This document shows, piece after piece, positions 26,692-33,982 of a stretch of DNA of 64,000 nucleotides. Each line of letters begins with the position of its first letter. Positions within the stretch are counted from its first letter, which is position 1. Source of the stretch: Thalassobium sp. (lineage in GTDB: Bacteria > Pseudomonadota > Gammaproteobacteria > Pseudomonadales > Oceanobacteraceae); contig NVUW01000001.1 in NCBI GenBank assembly GCA_002733205.1, forward strand, positions 372,001 through 436,000, written 5' to 3'. The position numbers were made by a program, and so were the translations under genes. The notes below the pieces were generated by a model. That model ran no database searches. It saw nothing but the letters and a program-made list of their open reading frames with translations, and was not told where the DNA came from.

Positions 26692-27474
26692 ATGTTTTTG
26701 GTTGGTAAACCATCAGACACCATCGAACAGTTAATTAACCGGATTTCGCATCTGGTGCGGTTACTGCTGGAAGGCTTTGAACTGAGTGACACTCCCATCA
26801 CGCTGGAAAGCGTCGACGATCTTTATGAGCATTTCGATCGCGATCAGTTTTTTCTGATCCAGGACGGCATGCTGCATCTGAGCAAAAACGGCCAGAATCT
26901 GGTGGGTTTTGATGAAGGTGACCTGATTGGCATCGTCCACTCTTTCGACCTGCCACTGCCGGTGCTGCGTACCGATGAATACGTAGAACTGATCCCTATC
27001 GACCGTGACCGCTTCCTGCGTCATGTGTATTCCGACAAACGCCGTCAACATTACTGGAGCCACTTTCTGGTTTGCCAGAATGCACTGCTGCTGAACTATC
27101 TGGCTGATACCTTTAAAACCCAGGTGCGGCCAACCGCAGGCTTCCAGAATATTCAGCCCGGCGATGTCATCATTCAGCAAGGCGATCCGGCAGAACATGT
27201 GTACACCATCATCAGTGGTGAGGCCGATGTGTTTGTCGATGGCGTTAAAGTCGGCGACATCGGTGAAGAAGAAGTGTTCGGTGCAATGGCCGTATTTACC
27301 GGCGAACCGCGCAGCGCTACCGTGATTGCCCGCACGCCGTGCACCATTATGGCAGTACCGCAGCAAGACTTTATTCTGCTGATTGAGGCACAGCCTAAAG
27401 CCGCCGTGAATCTGATCGAGAACCTGGCGCGGCGCATCACGCTGATGAATCAACAGCTGATCGACAAAGAATAA
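26692..27474 (+). CDS. Protein with a cyclic-nucleotide-binding-type domain and a degenerate N-terminal copy
   Basis: The C-terminal half (about 145-250) is a clear cNMP-binding jelly roll: IQPGDVIIQQGDPAEHVYTI, ISGEADVFVDGVKVGDIGEE, EVFGAMAVFTGEPRSATVIA. The phosphate-binding cassette segment FGAMAVFTGEPRSATV keeps F-G-x-(M/L)-A and R-S/A-T/A-V. The N-terminal half (about 40-110) has the weak pattern FFLIQDGMLHLSKNGQNL, FDEGDLIG, suggesting a degenerate second jelly roll. No HTH or effector domain is present. ATG 26692 has GTGGGGAAAG upstream; the in-frame ATG at 26653 lacks a ribosome site. Role unknown. Confidence 0.78.
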   Translation: MFLVGKPSDTIEQLINRISHLVRLLLEGFELSDTPITLESVDDLYEHFDRDQFFLIQDGMLHLSKNGQNLVGFDEGDLIGIVHSFDLPLPVLRTDEYVELIPIDRDRFLRHVYSDKRRQHYWSHFLVCQNALLLNYLADTFKTQVRPTAGFQNIQPGDVIIQQGDPAEHVYTIISGEADVFVDGVKVGDIGEEEVFGAMAVFTGEPRSATVIARTPCTIMAVPQQDFILLIEAQPKAAVNLIENLARRITLMNQQLIDKE

Positions 27475-27501
27475 AAGCACCGCAGCAAACCGGGTAAAGC
27501 C

Positions 27502-27535
27502 AAAAGCCGTGACAGTGTTCTGTCACGGCTTTTTT
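27502..27535 (+). terminator. Terminator of the cNMP-domain gene
   Basis: 13-bp stem AAAAGCCGTGACA / TGTCACGGCTTTT, GTGTTC loop, then TTTT. It separates the cNMP-domain gene from the promoter of the small RNA that follows. Confidence 0.92.
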
Positions 27536-27564
27536 GTGCCTGGCGCTCAGAGGCTAAATATAAA

Positions 27565-27605
27565 TGAGAATTATTATTGACAGCAGTTTTGAGAATCATT
27601 ATTGT
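27565..27605 (+). promoter_or_regulatory. Sigma-70 promoter overlapped by two Fur boxes
   Basis: TTGACA (27577-27582), 17-base spacer, TATTGT (27600-27605). Fur box 1 is TGAGAATTATTATTG (27565-27579) and Fur box 2 is TGAGAATCATTATTG (27590-27604). Each matches 12 of 14 informative positions of the 7-1-7 consensus TGATAATnATTATCA. Box 1 runs into the start of the -35 and box 2 covers most of the -10, so Fe-Fur should block RNA polymerase directly. Confidence 0.85.
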
Positions 27606-27611
27606 TTGCTT

Positions 27612-27735
27612 ATCGACGTCAGAGATGGCGGCGGTGTTCAACACCTCATTCAGTTGTTGGGGTGGTGATCTCTCTCATCAAGCTAATCACGGTTGCTTTG
27701 CCCCTCTCTCTTTCAGAGTCGAGGGGCGTTTTTTT
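27612..27735 (+). ncRNA. Predicted Fur-repressed small RNA (RyhB/PrrF-type function)
   Basis: Transcript of about 124 nt predicted between the Fur-controlled promoter (start near 27612) and an intrinsic terminator (27700-27735). It has no credible ORF and is insulated from the upstream gene by another terminator. A small hairpin GGTG-TTCAA-CACC (27633-27645) is followed by a mostly single-stranded region ending TCACGGTTGCTTTGCCCC. That segment resembles the unpaired TCACATTGCTTCC target-pairing core of E. coli RyhB (TCAC..TTGCTT shared). Size, control and architecture fit an iron-sparing Hfq-dependent RNA. Homology to RyhB or PrrF is not established by sequence alone. Confidence 0.75.
27700..27735 (+). 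terminator. Terminator of the Fur-regulated small RNA
   Basis: Stem GCCCCTC (27700-27706) / GAGGGGC (27721-27727) with 14-base loop, then GTTTTTTT. The opposite strand has no T tract after the stem, so it serves plus-strand transcription although no protein gene precedes it. Confidence 0.88.
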
Positions 27736-27750
27736 ATCGGTCTTAACCGC

Positions 27751-28515
27751 CTAAACCCAGTGCAGATAATCGCCTTCCAGCAGCGTTTCCACGCAAAATG
27801 TCTGCGTCACCTGCCCGGCCGTTAACACCTCACGCGCCGGACCATCGGCGACCAATCGTCCACAGCACAGCAATAACACCCGGTCGGCGTAGCGCCGCGC
27901 CAGATTCAGATCATGCACCACCATCAGCACGCTCTTACCCGTCGCGGTGAGCTGCCGTATCTGGCTCATACATTGCTGCTGATGGCGCAGATCTAGCGCG
28001 CTCAGCGGCTCATCCAGCAACCACAGCTGACTATCAGCCTGATTAACCTGAATCCAGCTGCGCGCCAGCTGGCAACGCTGTTGCTCACCACCCGACAGCA
28101 GGCGCACATCACGGTCGGCCAGATAATGAACATCCCAGGCCTGCATCGCCTCATGCACCTGCGTGCGTAATTCCACCACCGAAGTGCTGTGCGCCAACCC
28201 GCCCAGCTGTACCACTTCACTGACTGACAGCGGAAAGTTCATCGGACTCAGCTGGGGCACCAGCGTCACCCGTTGCGCCCAGTCACTGCGTTGCCAGCTG
28301 ACGGTATCCGCCGCCGCAAATTGCAGAACGCCACGATCAGGGCGTAACAATCCGGCCAGCATATTCATCAGTGTCGATTTACCCGCCCCGTTGGGGCCAA
28401 CCAGCATCACCAGCTCACCGGCGGCCAGAGAAAAGCCGACATCATCGACAATGGCGGCACCACCGCGCGTCAGCCCCAGGCCCGACGCCTGAATCAAGGT
28501 TGTCGGCGTCACCAT
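27751..28515 (-). CDS. hmuV: Iron/haem ABC transporter ATP-binding protein (HmuV/FecE-like)
   Basis: ABC ATPase of the FecCD/BtuCD-type importer class, 254 aa. Walker A is VGPNGAGKSTLMNML, the signature LSGGEQQRCQLARSW, Walker B LWLLDEPLSALD, and the switch histidine lies in MVVHDLNLARRYADR. Similarity of the N-terminus (SGLGLTRGGAAIVDDVGFSL) is to haem importers, hence the tentative symbol; siderophore or vitamin B12 uptake is possible. It overlaps the permease gene by 7 bases, so translational coupling. Neither a binding protein nor a TonB receptor gene follows; the Fur-regulated RNA lies just beyond, on the other strand. Confidence 0.85.
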   Translation of the reverse strand: MVTPTTLIQASGLGLTRGGAAIVDDVGFSLAAGELVMLVGPNGAGKSTLMNMLAGLLRPDRGVLQFAAADTVSWQRSDWAQRVTLVPQLSPMNFPLSVSEVVQLGGLAHSTSVVELRTQVHEAMQAWDVHYLADRDVRLLSGGEQQRCQLARSWIQVNQADSQLWLLDEPLSALDLRHQQQCMSQIRQLTATGKSVLMVVHDLNLARRYADRVLLLCCGRLVADGPAREVLTAGQVTQTFCVETLLEGDYLHWV

Positions 28516-29504
28516 GCCAGCCTCTTCTTCTCACGGATCATCAGGGCAATAAACAAGGGCGCTCCCAGCAAAGTCGTGACAATGCCAATCGGCAACTCAG
28601 CCGGTGCCACGATCACCCGCGACAGCATATCCGCCGCCACCAGCAGACAACCACCCAATACCACCGCCAGCGGCAATACCCGCTGATGCGCCGCACCGGT
28701 TAACAGCCGCGCAATGTGCGGACTGATCAGGCCAATAAAGCCGATCACACCACTGGCCGATACCGCCAGCGCCACACAGAGCGCGACCCAGATCACCACC
28801 TGCCATTGCAGGCGGCTGACCGACACGCCCAGCGAGCGGGCTTCGACCTCGCCCAGCAACAGAGCATCCAAACTGCGTAAACGTTTTGGCCAGAAGATCA
28901 CGGCTCCCAGCAACACCGCACTCATCGCCCCGACCCAACCCCAGTTGGCACCGGACAAACTGCCCAGCGACCAGAAAGTAATCTGACGCAACGCATCGTC
29001 GCTGGCCATATACGACAACAGGCCGATCAGCGCACTGGCAAGAACATTGACCGCAATCCCCGCCAGAATAAGAAAGCTCATGGCATGCAATGAGCTGCCC
29101 TGCAATCCCAGACGCAGCACCAGCAACAGCGCCACCACACCACCGGCAAACGCAGCGATGGGCTGCGCCCAGTAAGGCAGCGCCAGACCCGCGGCCTGCA
29201 GCACCACAAACAGCGCGGCTGCCACCGCCGCACCACCGGATACACCGATCAGTCCCGGATCAGCCAGCGGGTTACGCACCATGCCCTGAATCAACACCCC
29301 GGCCCAGGCCAGCAAAGCCCCCACCAGAAAGGCCATCAGCACCCGTGGCAGACGGATTTGCCAGAGAATGGTCTGGCCGACGTCGGTGTTTAACAGCCAG
29401 TCGATGCTTTGACTGCCGCTGGACAGGCCCAGCAGAATAAAGATCAGTGGTAGCAGCAGGCATAACAGCAGGATATGCTTGCGCCGCTTCAGGGCGGTGT
29501 TCAT
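28509..29504 (-). CDS. hmuU: FecCD-family ABC transporter permease (HmuU-like)
   Basis: Ten-helix permease for iron-siderophore, haem or corrinoid import. Family blocks: QIRLPRVLMAFLVGALLAWA, GVLIQGMVRNPLADPGLIGV, SGGAAVAAALF, and near the C-terminus VIGFIGLISPHIARLLTGA followed by GIVTTLLGAPLFIALM. Start chosen at ATG 29504 (331 aa, MNTALKRRKH then the first helix). The frame is open to 29564, but those residues overlap the divergent Rieske gene and carry no family signal. The two divergent starts are only about 32 bases apart. Confidence 0.87.
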   Translation of the reverse strand: MNTALKRRKHILLLCLLLPLIFILLGLSSGSQSIDWLLNTDVGQTILWQIRLPRVLMAFLVGALLAWAGVLIQGMVRNPLADPGLIGVSGGAAVAAALFVVLQAAGLALPYWAQPIAAFAGGVVALLLVLRLGLQGSSLHAMSFLILAGIAVNVLASALIGLLSYMASDDALRQITFWSLGSLSGANWGWVGAMSAVLLGAVIFWPKRLRSLDALLLGEVEARSLGVSVSRLQWQVVIWVALCVALAVSASGVIGFIGLISPHIARLLTGAAHQRVLPLAVVLGGCLLVAADMLSRVIVAPAELPIGIVTTLLGAPLFIALMIREKKRLAW

Positions 29505-29536
29505 CGCAGGAATTAACTCAGGCTGCAGGAAAGAAT

Positions 29537-29854
29537 ATGCGGGCATTGTGCCACACAGACACAATTGCGGAAGGACAGAGTAAAGGTTTTGAACTCGAAG
29601 GCCAGTCGGTCTTTGTGGTGCGCAAGCTCGATCAGTTTTTCGTGTATCACAATCAATGCCCGCATCTGGGCATTAATCTGGAATGGTTACCGGACCAGTT
29701 TCTCGACAGCGATGGCTGCCTGATTCAGTGTGCCATGCACGGTGCGTTGTTTCTGATTGAAGATGGTCAGTGCATTGCCGGCCCCTGTCAGGGCCAGCGT
29801 TTAACCGCCGTAGCGCACGAAATCCGCGAAGGGCAGATCTGGATAAGCCTTTAA
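29537..29854 (+). CDS. Rieske [2Fe-2S] domain protein
   Basis: 105-residue single-domain Rieske ferredoxin. Cluster ligands: NQCPHLG (Cys-x-His) and IQCAMHGALF (Cys-x2-His). The surrounding VFVVRKLDQFFVYHNQCPH and GPCQGQRLTAVAHEI fit the NirD/ferredoxin-like group. No transmembrane segment, so soluble electron carrier or oxygenase component; partner unknown. ATG 29537 follows AGGAAAG. Upstream codons in frame lie inside hmuU and were discarded. Its promoter must lie within the hmuU start region. Confidence 0.87.
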   Translation: MRALCHTDTIAEGQSKGFELEGQSVFVVRKLDQFFVYHNQCPHLGINLEWLPDQFLDSDGCLIQCAMHGALFLIEDGQCIAGPCQGQRLTAVAHEIREGQIWISL

Positions 29855-29870
29855 CGCTGCGCCGTGGCGC

Positions 29871-30071
29871 TTACTTTTTCAGCTTATCAATACCGTCCTG
29901 CAGTACGTCTTTACTGCCTTCCAACAAATCAGAACCACCGTCTTTGAGGCGATCAACCAGCGCATCCGATTGCAGTGGATTGGCAAAAGGATCGCGGTCA
30001 CGGATCAGGTTGGAACCAATCCAGGCACCCAGCAGCAGCCCGATAATCAGAATAATAAGATTGCGTTTCAT
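29871..30071 (-). CDS. Small membrane-anchored protein of unknown function
   Basis: 66 residues: MKRN followed by one transmembrane helix (LIILIIGLLLGAWIGSNLI) and a charged tail with LKDGGSDLLEGSKDVLQDG, predicted to be an amphipathic helix. ATG 30071 has AGGGTAACTAC upstream; a longer in-frame start at 30119 overlaps the sfsA end. Situated between the Rieske gene (convergent) and sfsA (same strand). I do not recognise the family. Confidence 0.65.
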   Translation of the reverse strand: MKRNLIILIIGLLLGAWIGSNLIRDRDPFANPLQSDALVDRLKDGGSDLLEGSKDVLQDGIDKLKK

Positions 30072-30108
30072 GTAGTTACCCTGTTTTTTTAATGGATTTT
30101 GTTTAACC

Positions 30109-30858
30109 TCAGCCGCCAATGTCTACCGGTAGCCGTTTTCCTAATTCCAGACCGCGCTCATCGGCATAAAACTGTGCCTGATAGGCCAGCACTTCCACGC
30201 CCTGCTCCACAACTTCGGCCAGCGCCGCCGCATAAGCCGGATCAATCGCCCGCGCCGGACGCACCCGCGCAATCCCCTCATGCGGTACACAAAACAACAG
30301 CACGGCACGATAACCCTGTTGGCGCAGTTCAGCCAGACGGCGCAGATGCTTCAACCCTCGGGCGGTGACGGCATCCGGAAAACTGCCCCAACCATCGCTG
30401 GCGTCCGGATGCTCAGGCTGAGGGCAATCAAGCAGCGTGACACTTTTCACCTCAACATACACGGCCGACGTTTCCGCCTGCAGCAGGAAATCCAGCCGTC
30501 CGTCAGCCACCTTAGGTTCGGGCTGAATCTGAAAATCCCCCGCCAGCTCAGCAATGTTTCCGGCGGCCAGCGCCTCAGCGACCAGCTGATTGGGCCGGGC
30601 GGTATTGATGCAGGCTTTGTAACGTCCGGCGATTTCCACCCATTCCCAGCTGTAACGGTATTTACGCTTCGCGGCGGCCCCTGACGGTAACGAGTCCCAC
30701 AACCACACACGACTGCCGGGTTCGGCGCAGTGTTTCATCGAGCCGGTATTGGGGCAGTGCGCGGTAATTTCTTCGCCACTGTCGAGCACAATATCGGCGA
30801 GAAAGCGCTTGTAGCGTTTGATTAACCGGCCACCGACCAATGGACCATCGTACTGCAT
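30109..30858 (-). CDS. sfsA: DNA/RNA nuclease or regulator SfsA
   Basis: SfsA, first named for sugar fermentation stimulation in E. coli and placed in a restriction-endonuclease-like fold. Sequence starts MQYDGPLVGGRLIKRYKRFL, then IVLDSGEEITAHCPNTGSM and KYRYSWEWVEI. The core shows DFLLQAETSAVYVEVKSVTL and FPDAVTARGLKHLRRLAEL, where the D...E-x-K pattern matches the PD-(D/E)xK nuclease motif. Length 249 aa is slightly above the usual about 235. The start codon overlaps the aminotransferase stop by one base, implying coupling; sfsA next to an aminotransferase and dksA is a conserved order. Confidence 0.95.
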   Translation of the reverse strand: MQYDGPLVGGRLIKRYKRFLADIVLDSGEEITAHCPNTGSMKHCAEPGSRVWLWDSLPSGAAAKRKYRYSWEWVEIAGRYKACINTARPNQLVAEALAAGNIAELAGDFQIQPEPKVADGRLDFLLQAETSAVYVEVKSVTLLDCPQPEHPDASDGWGSFPDAVTARGLKHLRRLAELRQQGYRAVLLFCVPHEGIARVRPARAIDPAYAAALAEVVEQGVEVLAYQAQFYADERGLELGKRLPVDIGG

Positions 30859-32069
30859 CAGCGTGTGCCGTCCGCGCGGTTATTAAGCCAAGCAGCTAAG
30901 CGGGCCACGGCTTCCTGTAAACGTTCCAGGCGGGTGGTAAAGGCAAAGCGCACATGACTGCCGGCCTCGTGTTCACCAAAATCCACACCCGGTGTAATCG
31001 CCACGCCGGTTTCACGCAGCACCTGCGAGCAGAAGCTCAGACTGTCGCTGGTAAAGCGGCTGGCGTCGGCATAAATATAAAACGCACCGTCGGGTGCGAC
31101 CGGCACAGCGAAACCCAGCGGCGGCAAGGCCTGCATTAAATAGTCGCGGCGCTCGGCCAGCTCGGCCCGGCGCTGCTCCAGAATGGCCATCGTCTCTGGC
31201 TCAAAGGCCGCCAGTGCGGCGTACTGCGCCGGTGTTGGCGGTGCCAGAAAGAGGTTCTGCGCCAGCGTATCCAGATCCGGCACCCAGGCTTCCGGCACCA
31301 CCGCCCAACCCAGACGCCAGCCGGTCATACCGAAAAATTTGGAAAAGCTGTTCAGTACCACGGCGTCATCTGCGACCGACAGAACCGTTTGTGGCGCACT
31401 GGTGTAATTCAGTCCCTGATAAATTTCATCGACCCACAGCTCACCCTGCTGCTCACGTACCGCCGTCGCCAGCGCACTCAGTTCGTCCAGCGATAACACC
31501 GTGCCGGTCGGATTAGCCGGTGATGCCACCAGCGCCACCTTGGTGTCAGCCGACCAGTGCTGACGCACATCGGCGGCCGTGAGCTGGAATTTCTGCGCCG
31601 CATTACAAGGCAGCAACTGGCCACGGCCTTCAAACACGCGGGCAAAATGGCGGTTACAGGGATAGCCGGGATCGGCCAGTAAAATCTGCTGCCCCGGATT
31701 CAACCGTGCCGCCGTTAACAGCAGCAAAGCGCCGGAAGCTCCCGGTGCCAGCACAATACGCTTTGGGCTGATGCGCACGCCAAAACGATCAAAATAGTAA
31801 TCCGCCAGCTTCTGCCGCAGTTGTGGCAGACCCAATGCCGGGGTATAACCGGTCTTACCGGCGTTCATCGCTGTAATGGCGGCATCAATCATCGGCTGTG
31901 GTGTCGGAAAATCCGGTTCCCCCACTTCCAGATGAATAATGTCCTGCCCCTGCGCCTGCAGTGCCTGAGCTTCGGCCAGAATGGCCATAACCTGAAAGGG
32001 TTTAATGTCTGCACAACGACGGGCAGGAGCGTGAGAAACCGGGGTGGCCGGAGCCTGATTGGTGGACAT
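30858..32069 (-). CDS. PLP-dependent class I/II aminotransferase
   Basis: Fold-type I aminotransferase, 403 aa. Features: IHLEVGEPDFPTPQPMIDA at the N-terminus, GKTGYTPALGLPQLR, LASPANPTGTVLSLDEL analogue (VASPANPTGT), WVDEIYQGLNY with the PLP-pairing Asp, and the Schiff-base lysine in LNSFSKFFGMTGWRLGW. C-terminal arginine block HVRFAFTTRLERLQEA. Best fit is the AspC/AlaA-like group; substrate cannot be set. Lies divergent from dksA and upstream of sfsA. Its leader contains three perfect 10-bp A/T-rich repeats. Confidence 0.9.
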   Translation of the reverse strand: MSTNQAPATPVSHAPARRCADIKPFQVMAILAEAQALQAQGQDIIHLEVGEPDFPTPQPMIDAAITAMNAGKTGYTPALGLPQLRQKLADYYFDRFGVRISPKRIVLAPGASGALLLLTAARLNPGQQILLADPGYPCNRHFARVFEGRGQLLPCNAAQKFQLTAADVRQHWSADTKVALVASPANPTGTVLSLDELSALATAVREQQGELWVDEIYQGLNYTSAPQTVLSVADDAVVLNSFSKFFGMTGWRLGWAVVPEAWVPDLDTLAQNLFLAPPTPAQYAALAAFEPETMAILEQRRAELAERRDYLMQALPPLGFAVPVAPDGAFYIYADASRFTSDSLSFCSQVLRETGVAITPGVDFGEHEAGSHVRFAFTTRLERLQEAVARLAAWLNNRADGTR

Positions 32070-32085
32070 AACAACTCAACTATCA

Positions 32086-32115
32086 ATAAAAACAGATAAA
32101 AACAGATAAAAACAG
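32086..32115. repeat. Three tandem copies of ATAAAAACAG
   Basis: Perfect 10-bp direct repeats, period about one helical turn, 17 bases upstream of the aminotransferase start. On the minus strand they read CTGTTTTTAT. Phased A tracts at one-turn spacing could bend DNA. Confidence 0.8.
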
Positions 32116-32331
32116 GTAAGAACGAGTAAAGAAAACAACAAAACAGTCGCTCTATTGTGCCAGATGACTGACCAGCAGCAACAAAACCCTGCGGAAATAG
32201 TTGGCGCTTGGCATGTTATCTGATAGTTTCCCCGCCTTATCATTTGGAGCCCGGGGAAGAAAGTGTTATTTCCCGGGGCGCATGGATCCGATGTCCGGTT
32301 AAACCGGTTTACCAGGTGAGGCAGTAACGCA

Positions 32332-32766
32332 ATGCCGCAAGATAAAAAAGAATTTGCCCTGTCCGATTTCACACCTTATGAAATTGGCAAAGATGAAGAA
32401 TACATGAGTGATGCTCAGCTGGAGCACTTCGCCTCGATCCTGCGCAACTGGAAACAGGAGCTGATGGAAGAAGTCGATCGCACCAAAGAGCACATGCAAA
32501 CCGAGCTGAATAACTACGCCGATCCTAACGATCGTGCCAGCCAGGAAGAAGAGTTCAACCTGGAACTGCGCACCCGTGACCGTGAGCGTAAGCTGATCAA
32601 GAAAATTGAGAAGACCATCGACCTGATCGGTAAAGGCGATTACGGCTACTGCGGCGCCTGCGGCGTCGAAATTGGTATCCGTCGTCTTGAAGCCCGACCT
32701 ACTGCCGATCTGTGCATCGACTGTAAGACGCTGGCTGAAATAAAAGAAAAACAGCTGGGCGTTTGA
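32332..32766 (+). CDS. dksA: RNA polymerase-binding transcription factor DksA
   Basis: Cofactor of ppGpp acting through the RNA polymerase secondary channel. 144 aa with a coiled coil (about 30-110) whose tip reads NYADPNDRASQEEEF, keeping the D-x-x-D-x-A pattern required for function. The C4 zinc finger is CGACGVEIGIRRLEARPT followed by CIDC. The leader holds an imperfect hairpin (32249-32279, GCCCGGGGAA / TTTCCCGGGGC). gluQRS follows by about 50 bases, the usual dksA-gluQ operon of gammaproteobacteria. Confidence 0.97.
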   Translation: MPQDKKEFALSDFTPYEIGKDEEYMSDAQLEHFASILRNWKQELMEEVDRTKEHMQTELNNYADPNDRASQEEEFNLELRTRDRERKLIKKIEKTIDLIGKGDYGYCGACGVEIGIRRLEARPTADLCIDCKTLAEIKEKQLGV

Positions 32767-32817
32767 TCCGGCTGAATGCGCGGTCGCCAGCGGCGTCCGC
32801 GCTTTCTTTTTCTTCCG

Positions 32818-33759
32818 ATGACTGACCCTCTTATGTCAGACACCTCTGCAACACTCCCGCCTGAGCATCACACACCTTACGTTGGCCGCTTTGCGCCATC
32901 TCCGACCGGGCCTTTGCATTTTGGTTCTTTGCTCGCCGCCGTCGCCAGTTATCTGGATGCCCGTGCGCATCGCGGCCGCTGGCTGGTACGCATCGAAGAT
33001 CTCGATCCGCCGCGTGAAGATCCGGGCGCAGCCACCGCCATTCTGCATATTCTGGATGCCTACGGCCTGCACTGGGATGGCGAAGTGCGTTACCAGAGCG
33101 ACCGTCATGAGGCTTATCAGCAAGTACTGCAACAGCTGATCAGCAGCGGCCTGGCGTTTCCCTGCCAATGTTCGCGCAAACAACTCGGCGGCCAGCCACA
33201 TCGCGGCAATTGCCAGTGTCAGGCGCACAGCGATATTGCCTGGCGTTTTCTCTGCCCGCCGGGTGAGTTGTGTTTTGATGATGCTTTACAGGGACGCTGG
33301 TGCAGCGATCTCAGTGAGGAGATCGGGGATTTTGTGATTAAACGTCGTGATGGCCCGTGGTCGTATCAGCTGGCAGTCGTCAGCGACGATATTGACCAGG
33401 GCGTCACCCATATCGTGCGTGGCATCGACCTGATCGACTCCACCGCGCGCCAGATTCTGCTCTACCAGGCGCTGCGCCACACGGCACCACACTACGCCCA
33501 TATTCCGGTCGCACTGGAAGCCAACGGGCAAAAGCTGAGTAAACAGAATCTGGCGCAAGCCTTAACAACGCAAAACATCAGCTACACGTTATGGCTGGCA
33601 CTGAGCTGGCTCGGCCAGCAACCGCCCGCCGCCATCCAATCGCTTGCCCCTGGCGAACTGCTCGACTGGGGCGTCGCACACTGGCAGCCACAAACACTGG
33701 CCGGACAGCGCGAACGACCGGCACCCGCTGGCTTTCAGCGCGAAGCGTCTGCCGACTGA
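32818..33759 (+). CDS. gluQ: Glutamyl-Q tRNA(Asp) synthetase
   Basis: Truncated glutamyl-tRNA synthetase paralogue that loads glutamate onto queuosine-34 of tRNA-Asp. It has YVGRFAPSPTGPLHFGSLLA (HIGH-like motif), RIEDLDPPRED, zinc ligands in FPCQCSRKQL and NCQCQAH, and KLSKQN as KMSK equivalent. The anticodon-binding domain is absent, as expected. Start unclear: ATG 32818 (313 aa), ATG 32833, and a frame open from 32776 whose Arg-rich prefix looks untranslated. No strong ribosome site is seen for any. Confidence 0.94.
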   Translation: MTDPLMSDTSATLPPEHHTPYVGRFAPSPTGPLHFGSLLAAVASYLDARAHRGRWLVRIEDLDPPREDPGAATAILHILDAYGLHWDGEVRYQSDRHEAYQQVLQQLISSGLAFPCQCSRKQLGGQPHRGNCQCQAHSDIAWRFLCPPGELCFDDALQGRWCSDLSEEIGDFVIKRRDGPWSYQLAVVSDDIDQGVTHIVRGIDLIDSTARQILLYQALRHTAPHYAHIPVALEANGQKLSKQNLAQALTTQNISYTLWLALSWLGQQPPAAIQSLAPGELLDWGVAHWQPQTLAGQRERPAPAGFQREASAD

Positions 33760-33805
33760 CAACTTTGTGGTACGCTTGCCGCTTTCATTTTACGACGGCG
33801 TGGCT

Positions 33806-33982
33806 ATGTACGATTACCGCCTTGGATTGGCACTGTTGGTGGGGATTTATATGTTCTCCCCCATCATGATGGACTGGTGGCTGGATGACCGCGGCGCCTG
33901 GTACAAACCCTTTGCTGTCTGGCTATTGTTGATTGGCTTTTACATCTGGCTGAACCATAAGCGGGGTGATGATGAGCTTTAG
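33806..33982 (+). CDS. cbrX: Small membrane protein CbrX-like, coupled to cbrA
   Basis: 58 residues with two transmembrane helices (LGLALLVGIYMFSPIMM and FAVWLLLIGFYIWLN), start ATG 33806. It occupies the position of cbrX, the small ORF that precedes and overlaps cbrA in Pseudomonas and is needed for efficient cbrA translation. Here its last codons overlap the cbrA start by 11 bases, so coupling is likely. The longer frame to 33644 overlaps gluQRS and is not used. Identification by position and size rather than sequence. Confidence 0.72.
   Translation: MYDYRLGLALLVGIYMFSPIMMDWWLDDRGAWYKPFAVWLLLIGFYIWLNHKRGDDEL

Noticed and set aside
27577-27825. 82-codon plus-strand ORF over the small RNA
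   Set aside because: It starts inside the -35 element, has no ribosome site, runs through the terminator stem and into the hmuV gene.
32249-32279. GCCCGGGGAA / TTTCCCGGGGC hairpin before dksA as terminator or riboswitch
   Set aside because: One mismatch, no T tract and no known aptamer features; treated as leader structure only.
32070-32331. CRISPR-like short repeats (ATAAAAACAG x3)
   Set aside because: Units are contiguous 10-mers without spacers and no cas gene is present.
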